Positions 1-5,358 of a DNA stretch of 8,186 nt are shown here, piece after piece (position 1 is the stretch's first letter; every line of letters starts with the position of its first letter). The stretch comes from Opitutia bacterium. Lineage in GTDB: Bacteria; Verrucomicrobiota; Verrucomicrobiia; Opitutales; Seribacteraceae. The stretch covers positions 1 through 8,186 of the forward strand of contig NZLE01000088.1 in assembly GCA_002692605.1 (NCBI GenBank). Direction: 5' to 3'. Both the position numbers and the translations under genes were made by a program. Below the pieces are notes generated by a model. It was not told the DNA's origin. It worked only from the letters and a program-made list of their open reading frames with translations, and made no database searches.

Positions 1-408
1 ATAACAAAGACCTTGGGCATGGCCTATCTTTGGAAGCTTGGCCAGTTCCGGCGTCATTGGTTTCGGGTCCGTACCGATGATTCTTCTTCTAGCTTTGGCC
101 CCGACTACTGAATAGGTGATCTGCTGAATACTTGCAGGGTCAACCTTTTCGCCAAGTTTGGGAATGGGGAAACGGTAGATACCACCATGCTGATCGCTTA
201 CGATTAAGCGGCCTTTATCATCCTGACACATAGCGACCCAGGAACCCTGATCGTCACGGGGTACGGAATACAGGAGTTCAATCTTAAAACCTTCCGGTAA
301 CCGAATCTGTTCCACAGAAGGTACGGCTATCAGGGAATGACCATAAATCATAAGCCCCAAAAAAGGAAGATAACAAGAACCAGTTTTAATAAAATTGATT
401 ATTTTCAT
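1..408 (-). CDS. PVC-type beta-propeller 'membrane-bound dehydrogenase' / heme-protein N-terminus (partial)
   Basis: Only the first 136 codons are present; the frame is open to the left edge and the gene continues outside. The start at 408 is followed by a Lys-containing, hydrophobic N-terminus (about residues 1-29) that looks like an export signal; Met20 is an alternative start. The mature part begins with IRLPEGFKIELLYSVPRDDQ, then a WVAMCQDDKGRLIVSDQHGG segment (57-76) and GHAQGLCY (129-136). This is the pattern of the N-terminal beta-propeller blades of large secreted Planctomycete/Verrucomicrobium proteins, which often carry a C-terminal c-type heme domain. Those proteins are presumed periplasmic sugar or alcohol dehydrogenases, but the reaction is mostly unproven. 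Whether this one has a heme site cannot be seen. It lies 42 bp downstream of sulfatase B on the same strand, so it is probably the fourth gene of the leftward operon. No Shine-Dalgarno site is visible. Confidence 0.8.
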   Translation of the reverse strand, partial: MKIINFIKTGSCYLPFLGLMIYGHSLIAVPSVEQIRLPEGFKIELLYSVPRDDQGSWVAMCQDDKGRLIVSDQHGGIYRFPIPKLGEKVDPASIQQITYSVVGAKARRRIIGTDPKPMTPELAKLPKIGHAQGLCY

Positions 409-450
409 AAGCAAAGGCTACATATCGGCAACCGAGTATTTCTTACAAAA

Positions 451-1782
451 TTATTTTGCTTCGCTTGATTGCAGCATTGCCTTGAGGCGTTTAACCTTTT
501 GCGGGTACTTGGCCGACAGGTTACGAGACTCACCAATATCCTCCTTTAGATTGTAGAGCTCCCAATCCCCGGATCCGGCATCTTCAAGGAACATGCCCAC
601 TTTCAACGGCGAAATCAGTTTCCAGTGTCCTTCCCGAATCGCATTCCCTTTCAGAATCCGGGTTTGGACGGATGCCGAACCGGGGTTGTAGAGGTAGGAG
701 GTTCGAGCTGTCTTGGAGTTGCCCAAAATAAAATCCAGTTGATTGACCCCGTCGATGATCCGGTCATCGGGAACCTTGGCCCCGGTCAGGGCTGCAAAGG
801 TCGGCAACAGATCGATGGTGGCCATGAGACCGTCGTTTGTTTTCCCAGCCGCTATTTTACCGGGCCAGCGCATGATGCAGGGAACACGGATTCCACCTTC
901 GTAAATGGATGCCTTTCCATCGCGCAATGGTCCGGCATCTCCCCAGAAAATCGAATTCTTGGGATGCCCCTTTTTATTTTCATAATATTTGGGCTGATTC
1001 CAGGGGCCGTTATCGGTCGTGAAGATAACCAAAGTGTTTTCTTTCAAACCAAGTTTTTCCAGGGTTGCGAGCAGGCGGCCTGTTTCAAAATCAAATTCTT
1101 CAACCACGGCGCGATAGAGGTTGTCCCCCGTTTTCTCCTTAAACTCCGGAGATGCATCGATAATGGTGTGCATCATCGTATGAGCAAGGTAGAGTAGGAA
1201 TGGCTTTTCGGAGTCCCGCTGATTGACCAGAAAATCGACCGCCTTGTCGGTGAAAAGTCGGGTAAGCCCCGCCATATCATCGGTTGTGCCCACCAGCTCA
1301 TTGTTGCTGTGTAAAACCGATTTCCCGCTGTCGTTCGCGCCAAGCGCCCCAAAATAATAATCAAATCCCTGTGCATTGGGCATCCGTTCGACAATCGCCC
1401 TTCGGTTCGAAACATCCCATTTCCCCACACATGCCGTCTGATAGCCGATCTCCTTGAGCATCTCCGCAAAGGTTATTTCAGATGCGGGCATCGACCAGCC
1501 TTTACTACGCACGGGATATCGGCCCGTCAGCAGAGCGGAGCGTGATGGTCCGCAAACCGGCTGGGCATAAAAGGAGGTAAATTTGGTTCCTTCCCTGGCC
1601 AGCTTATCGAGGACCGGTGTCTGATTTTCCTTACTCCCGAAACAACCGAGATCGGCATAGCCTTGATCATCGGTGAAAACGACGAGGATGTTGGGTTGAC
1701 CAAGTTTTTCCGCTTTGACCCTTACCGCTTCCAGCGTGAACAGAGCTATGACAAGCGTCCACAGTATCTTTCTCCTCATCAT
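451..1782 (-). CDS. Secreted formylglycine-dependent sulfatase B (443 aa), variant GKWD active-site motif
   Basis: Type I sulfatase, predicted to hydrolyse a sulfate ester on a carbohydrate in the periplasm or outside. The frame is open further upstream, but the ATG at 1782 is chosen because it starts a signal peptide (MMRRKILWTLVIALFTLEAV, then RVKAEK) and lies 16 bp after the stop of sulfatase A; the upstream extension would overlap that gene. Visible family marks: metal-binding Asp38-Asp39 in VVFTDDQGYADLG; the maturation signature CGPSR with Cys77 to become formylglycine; GKWD at 120-123; YLAHTMMHT with His201 and His205; TTDNGPW with Asp257-Asn258; RDGK with Lys290; GGIRVPCIMRWPGK. The general layout resembles the arylsulfatase A branch. 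Two deviations stand out: the usual His of GKWHLG is Asp123, and the usual PHxPL after the His205 region reads MHTII. The enzyme may therefore have a changed substrate pocket. Length is normal for the family. Its substrate cannot be assigned. Confidence 0.93.
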   Translation of the reverse strand: MMRRKILWTLVIALFTLEAVRVKAEKLGQPNILVVFTDDQGYADLGCFGSKENQTPVLDKLAREGTKFTSFYAQPVCGPSRSALLTGRYPVRSKGWSMPASEITFAEMLKEIGYQTACVGKWDVSNRRAIVERMPNAQGFDYYFGALGANDSGKSVLHSNNELVGTTDDMAGLTRLFTDKAVDFLVNQRDSEKPFLLYLAHTMMHTIIDASPEFKEKTGDNLYRAVVEEFDFETGRLLATLEKLGLKENTLVIFTTDNGPWNQPKYYENKKGHPKNSIFWGDAGPLRDGKASIYEGGIRVPCIMRWPGKIAAGKTNDGLMATIDLLPTFAALTGAKVPDDRIIDGVNQLDFILGNSKTARTSYLYNPGSASVQTRILKGNAIREGHWKLISPLKVGMFLEDAGSGDWELYNLKEDIGESRNLSAKYPQKVKRLKAMLQSSEAK

Positions 1783-1798
1783 GATTTTTGATTCTTTC

Positions 1799-3364
1799 TC
1801 ATTCCGCTGCAGCTCTCCCGATCGGAGCCGGATAGGGAGCAGGCTTTGGATCACCGTAAGGCACGAGATAGCGTGGATCCGGCTTTGTGCCTGGGGGGGC
1901 ACCCGCGAGAGGCCAGGCAAACACCTCATTCGCGTCCCGGTCAGGTTTGTTAAGACGCGGCAGGGAAACAGACCATTGATCCAACCTCTTTCGCAACCGA
2001 TCCGCGACCTTTGCATCGGATTGAATACGATTGGTCATTTCATACGGGTCCTTGGCTAAGTTGAACAACATTTCCCGCTCCGTGGACCGCCATAGTTTCC
2101 AATCACCAATACGCACCGCCTGAGTATGCCAGAAATCCCAGAACATCGGTTCCGTTCTTTCAATTTCAGCCACTCTCCCGGTTAATCGAGGAAGCAAATC
2201 CACCCCGTCAAACTCGTCGGGAATCGTTCCGCCTCCGGCTTTCAGAGAGGTAGCGGTGAGATCGAGCGTGGTCACCATCTCTTCTATTACCGTACCTGGA
2301 ATAATTTTGCCTTTCCAGTACGCAAACATGGGCACCCGTATCCCCCCCTCGAAGAGGCTGCCTTTCTCACCACGCATGGGCACGTTGTTGGATCCGTTCC
2401 AGACTCCCTTGCTGCCCGGAGGTCCACCGGGCAGACCCGGTCCACTCCTACCCATTTTACTTGGAGCCCCGTTATCGCTGGCAAAGAGAATCATAGTGTT
2501 TTCCTCCAGACCGAGCTCTCGGAGCTTGGCCATCACTCCTCCCACCGCGTCGTCGATGGATTTGATCAATGCCAGCCCCATCCGTCTGCGGTCATCTCTC
2601 CACTCATCATAATGCGGATAGTCCAGCTTGGGGAATTTTTTGTAATACGGGTCCGACTTCTTGATCAGAGGGACGTGCGGACCATAGAGCGGGAGATAGA
2701 GAAAGAAAGGCTTCTCTGCAGTCTGGCTGAAGTCTATGAAAGATTCGGCGTACTTGCCCTGTAGGATCACGCGATTGGCTATGCCTGTGGGCAAGCCTTT
2801 CCTGTTCTGATGCTTCGTGGGCTTGCCATCGAGCGTGAGGTTGGTTGAACCGCTCTCCATCGCACCACTCCAGTAGAAGTCAAAACCACGAGCCCGTGGC
2901 TCGTGCTTCGGGTTGGGGTTGTTCGAGGGACCCAGATGCCATTTGCCCGACAAGCCCGTAATGTAGCCAAGCTTCTTCATCCTATCTGCGATGGTCAAAA
3001 CGGGCTGGCCCGCCATATCCGAGCCTTTCGGGTAGGTCCGGGGCATACGGCCACTGCCCTCACCTGCATCGCTCTGGTTGTGAGGAAAAGCAAACTCATT
3101 TTGTACCCGACCCACCATCAACCCGGCGCGTGAGGGCACACACTGCGGGGCCGAACTGTAGCCTGCGGTCATGAAAGCTCCTCCCCGGGCAAGCTGGTCC
3201 ATAATTGGAGTATCAACATGCTTGTCGATGCCATGGACTCCGAGATCGGTGTATCCGTAATCATCCGTGTAGATGAGAATGACGTTGGGTTTCTTATCCC
3301 CAGCGGATGCGATAAAGCGAAACGCCAGCAACAATGACAACGTCATGATTGAGTAATTTTTCAT
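1799..3364 (-). CDS. Secreted formylglycine-dependent sulfatase A (521 aa)
   Basis: Type I sulfatase with a full set of canonical residues. A signal peptide is visible (MKNYSIMTLSLLLAFRFIASA, probable cleavage after Ala21). Then come metal-binding Asp34-Asp35 in IYTDDYGYTDLG, the maturation motif CVPSR with Cys75 as the formylglycine precursor, GKWHLG at 140-145 with Lys141 and His143, LYGPHVPL with His230, ASDNGAP with Asp297-Asn298, and RGEK with Lys334. Between the DNG motif and RGEK is a Gly/Pro-rich insert (about 300-330), a likely loop near the active site. The C-terminus (about 470-521) is a Pro-rich tail outside the catalytic fold. The gene follows the beta-sandwich protein by 64 bp and precedes sulfatase B by 16 bp. 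Predicted role: desulfation of a glycan outside the cytoplasm. Cys-type sulfatases need a formylglycine-generating maturase, which is not in this window. The two sulfatases differ widely outside the motifs, so a recent duplication is unlikely. Confidence 0.95.
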   Translation of the reverse strand: MKNYSIMTLSLLLAFRFIASAGDKKPNVILIYTDDYGYTDLGVHGIDKHVDTPIMDQLARGGAFMTAGYSSAPQCVPSRAGLMVGRVQNEFAFPHNQSDAGEGSGRMPRTYPKGSDMAGQPVLTIADRMKKLGYITGLSGKWHLGPSNNPNPKHEPRARGFDFYWSGAMESGSTNLTLDGKPTKHQNRKGLPTGIANRVILQGKYAESFIDFSQTAEKPFFLYLPLYGPHVPLIKKSDPYYKKFPKLDYPHYDEWRDDRRRMGLALIKSIDDAVGGVMAKLRELGLEENTMILFASDNGAPSKMGRSGPGLPGGPPGSKGVWNGSNNVPMRGEKGSLFEGGIRVPMFAYWKGKIIPGTVIEEMVTTLDLTATSLKAGGGTIPDEFDGVDLLPRLTGRVAEIERTEPMFWDFWHTQAVRIGDWKLWRSTEREMLFNLAKDPYEMTNRIQSDAKVADRLRKRLDQWSVSLPRLNKPDRDANEVFAWPLAGAPPGTKPDPRYLVPYGDPKPAPYPAPIGRAAAE

Positions 3365-3428
3365 TCCAAGGAGTTCCCTTCGGCAGGTAGGTTTTCGAAT
3401 ATTTCGGGCCGTTTGAGAAAATCAATCT

Positions 3429-4097
3429 TCACCCCTGGCAATCCCAAAGCCTAACCGAATCGAAAATAATTACGCATTCGGGACCACCTTTGAAGGTGAA
3501 TCTAGGCCCATATTTATCCTTGGGATTTATAATCGTCACCTTTTCGTGCTCATAGGTTTTTCCATGGCCATTCGCCACGACGCGGATCTTCCCCAATTCG
3601 TATTCGATCACCAAATCGATCCATTTGTTCAAGGCCATGTCGGATTCAGGCTCAAAGAAAGTGGGTCCGTCGGGAAGTTTCAAACGGTGACCTCCCTCTT
3701 TTACGATTCCAAGATTAATCATGTGATGACCGATCTGAAAGGATGGACGTCCCGGCGTAAGCTCAGGCTTGGCAAACTGATAGCGTAAATTCATAACGAA
3801 TTTCCGAGGTATGCGATTAATGTGGGCCACGGGTTCCAGACCCAAATGGTGATCCCGCTTGAGGACCTTCATCGCCTCCTCCTTGGATTGGAAAAGAGGA
3901 CCGACAAATAGTTTCCCGTCCTTGATCGTCTTTCCCTTGGGTTGTCCCCAAAACTCCCGATTCAAAGGACCATCGAATTCATCGCAGTAAATCAGCTTTC
4001 CCCTCTTGAAAAGTTCGGATTTGAACTCGGGTAACTCCGAACCCAAAAGGGAACACAGAACAATAAGGTAGATGGAGATTTGAATAAGGGTTTTCAT
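3429..4097 (-). CDS. Secreted LamG/GH16-like (concanavalin-fold) protein, 222 aa
   Basis: First gene of the leftward unit. The N-terminus (MKTLIQISIYLIVLCSLLGS) is a signal peptide; Cys15 lacks good lipobox neighbours, so a lipoprotein is possible but not favoured. The mature protein opens with GKLIYCDEFDGPLNREFWG (33-51) and KTIKDGKLFVGP, the usual beginning of secreted beta-sandwich proteins related to LamG, DUF1080 and GH16. Later strands include KWIDLVIEYELGKIRVVANG and a final strand VIIFDSVRLWDCQG, which is how such domains normally end. I see no GH16 catalytic ExDxxE motif, so it may bind rather than cleave sugar. Role inferred: glycan-binding or accessory hydrolase working with the sulfatases. 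Oddity: just after the stop the -1 frame stays open for 23 codons and ends overlapping the next ATG (see findings). No Shine-Dalgarno site precedes the start. Confidence 0.8.
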   Translation of the reverse strand: MKTLIQISIYLIVLCSLLGSELPEFKSELFKRGKLIYCDEFDGPLNREFWGQPKGKTIKDGKLFVGPLFQSKEEAMKVLKRDHHLGLEPVAHINRIPRKFVMNLRYQFAKPELTPGRPSFQIGHHMINLGIVKEGGHRLKLPDGPTFFEPESDMALNKWIDLVIEYELGKIRVVANGHGKTYEHEKVTIINPKDKYGPRFTFKGGPECVIIFDSVRLWDCQG

Positions 4098-4171
4098 TAC
4101 AGGAGTTATGTCTTCAGTAAGGAGTATCTTACCCAGCGGTGGTTCTCAGCATTCGAATCCTTACACGATGG

Positions 4172-4200
4172 ATCATTCCTAAGAACTTTTTGCTAGTCAA
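4172..4200 (-). promoter_or_regulatory. Candidate sigma-70-type promoter for the leftward sulfatase operon
   Basis: Read on the minus strand, TTGACT (4200-4195) is followed by a 17-bp spacer and AATGAT (4177-4172). This is 5/6 and 4/6 to the standard -35 and -10 boxes with ideal spacing. Transcription would start near 4165, giving a leader of about 68 nt before the ATG at 4097. The assignment rests on pattern and position only. Confidence 0.4.
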
Positions 4201-4210
4201 ATTACTTTGA
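4197..4210. promoter_or_regulatory. Short inverted repeat between the divergent -35 boxes (possible operator)
   Basis: TCAAA-ttac-TTTGA is a perfect 5-bp inverted repeat with a 4-bp spacer, covering parts of both candidate -35 boxes. A regulator binding here could control both operons at once. The symmetry may instead simply arise because two TTGA-type -35 boxes face opposite ways. No regulator gene is in the window. Confidence 0.2.
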
Positions 4211-4235
4211 AATTTTATTAAATAACCCGAATACT
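4207..4235 (+). promoter_or_regulatory. Candidate sigma-70-type promoter for the rightward operon
   Basis: TTGAAA (4207-4212), a 17-bp spacer and AATACT (4230-4235) lie in the most AT-rich stretch of the window. Transcription would begin near 4242, about 25 nt before the ATG at 4267. An alternative -10, TACAAT at 4252-4257, has a poor -35 and would give an almost leaderless mRNA. The -35 box is only 6 bp from that of the divergent promoter. Confidence 0.35.
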
Positions 4236-4266
4236 AGATTTTGAACTCTTTTACAATAATCCACCT

Positions 4267-4509
4267 ATGATAACCTACGACTACCATTGCGATGCAAACG
4301 GAGAGACAATAACCGTAAGCCACAGCATCAAAGATACGTTAACGACCTGGGGGCAATTGTGCTCATTGGCCAATCATCACATGGGACAGACTCCCCCGCA
4401 CACCCCGATTCGCCGGCTCATTTCTTGCCAGGAATCGGAACCGGACGAATCCACTCTTTCCATGTTCTCAAAACCCAAAACCAGCGGTGGCAATTGCGGT
4501 TGCTGCTGA
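4267..4509 (+). CDS. FmdB-like small protein with degenerate zinc ribbon (80 aa)
   Basis: The start MITYDYHCDANGETITVSHS and the later PIRRLIS segment (47-53) match the plan of FmdB-family zinc-ribbon regulators, which typically begin PxYEYxCxxCGxxFE and carry an xRRLIS-like segment near the middle. Length is normal for that family. The two CxxC knuckles are broken: Cys8 is followed by Asn11 instead of a second Cys, and Cys32 by Ala35. The C-terminus ends in GGNCGCC (Cys77, Cys79, Cys80), resembling the Cys/Gly-rich tail of many FmdB proteins. There is no signal peptide, so it is probably cytoplasmic. It is the first gene of the rightward unit, with its stop 16 bp before the DUF1080 start. 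Function is unknown; a regulatory or metal-binding role is possible. A second overlapping frame (4287-4529) is open but shows no family resemblance. No Shine-Dalgarno site is seen. Confidence 0.72.
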   Translation: MITYDYHCDANGETITVSHSIKDTLTTWGQLCSLANHHMGQTPPHTPIRRLISCQESEPDESTLSMFSKPKTSGGNCGCC

Positions 4510-4525
4510 ATCAACGAAACTTTCA

Positions 4526-5290
4526 ATGAAAAAAAACTCCAATATCAAACGGGTCTTGCTTGCTTCCTTTGCAATGGCTTCCCTACCCGCCAAGGCTGAC
4601 GATCATAAGGAAAAATGGATCCAGCTCTTCAACGGAAAGGATTTATCCGGTTGGACGGTTAAGATTCGGGGACATGAGGCTGGAATTAACCACAATGACA
4701 CCTTTGCCGTTAAGGATGGCGTCATCCGGGTCGCCTATGACAAGTACGATCAGTTCAATGAGACCTTCGGACATATGTTTTACAATACGCCCTTTTCTCA
4801 CTACCTGCTCCGTGTCGAGTATCGCTTCTTGGGTGAGCAAGCTCCCGGCGGTCCGGCATGGGCCTTTCGAAACAGTGGGGTCATGATACACGGGCAAACC
4901 CCGGAGAGCATGACCAAGGATCAGGACTTCCCCAATTCCATCGAGGTTCAGGTTTTGGGGGGCAAAGGGGAAGGCAAGCGAACCACCGGCAACTTATGCA
5001 CACCCGGCACCGACGTAATCATGGATGGGAAGTTATTGAAGAGGCATTGCATCAGTAGCAAGAGCAAGACCTATCACGGTGATCAATGGGTGACCTTGGA
5101 AGTCGAGGTTCGGGGCAGCAAGTCCATCAAGCACGTCATCAACGGAGAAACCGTCATGACCTACTCCAAGCCCCAGTTGGATGACGGTACCCTCCTTGAA
5201 GGCGGCACCATTTCGCTCCAATCGGAAAGCCACCCCGTGGAGTTTCGTAAGGTCGAACTGAAAAAACTTTCCTCTGGAAAGGCTCACTGA
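4526..5290 (+). CDS. Secreted DUF1080 protein, 3-keto-disaccharide hydrolase-like (254 aa)
   Basis: DUF1080 (PF06439) proteins have a concanavalin-like beta-sandwich; some members hydrolyse 3-keto-glycosides after oxidation of the sugar by a dehydrogenase. The family opening is clear: WIQLFNGKDLSGWTVKI (31-47), then AVKDGVIRVAY, the strand YLLRVEYRFLG (93-103), RNSGVMIHG (115-123), NSIEVQVLGG (137-146), and the closing GGTISLQSESHPVEFRKVEL (227-246). The frame is open 13 codons further upstream, to 4487, but that start would overlap the previous gene and bury the signal peptide. The ATG at 4526 gives MKKNSNIKRVLLASFAMASL with cleavage probably near PAKA-DD. The protein should work outside the cytoplasm. 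Position between the FmdB-like gene and the large unknown gene suggests one transcript. No sugar 3-dehydrogenase of the GFO/IDH type is in the window, although the propeller protein at the left edge could be an oxidase partner. Confidence 0.93.
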   Translation: MKKNSNIKRVLLASFAMASLPAKADDHKEKWIQLFNGKDLSGWTVKIRGHEAGINHNDTFAVKDGVIRVAYDKYDQFNETFGHMFYNTPFSHYLLRVEYRFLGEQAPGGPAWAFRNSGVMIHGQTPESMTKDQDFPNSIEVQVLGGKGEGKRTTGNLCTPGTDVIMDGKLLKRHCISSKSKTYHGDQWVTLEVEVRGSKSIKHVINGETVMTYSKPQLDDGTLLEGGTISLQSESHPVEFRKVELKKLSSGKAH

Positions 5291-5358
5291 GCAATCCGTA
5301 TCCCCACACCGTAGCCTATCCACAATATCGGAAAACCCTCCCAGTCTCCATTCTCGGC

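Noticed and set aside
625..1197. Plus-strand open frame of 190 codons opposite sulfatase B
   Set aside because: It is antisense to the clear sulfatase motifs and its translation has no family resemblance.
1783..2016. N-terminal extension of sulfatase B by 78 codons
   Set aside because: It would overlap the coding end of sulfatase A and place the signal peptide inside the protein; the ATG at 1782 fits better.
4287..4529. Second 80-codon plus-strand frame overlapping the FmdB-like gene
   Set aside because: Only the 4267 frame shows FmdB-like features and a Cys-rich tail; this one is a frame shadow.
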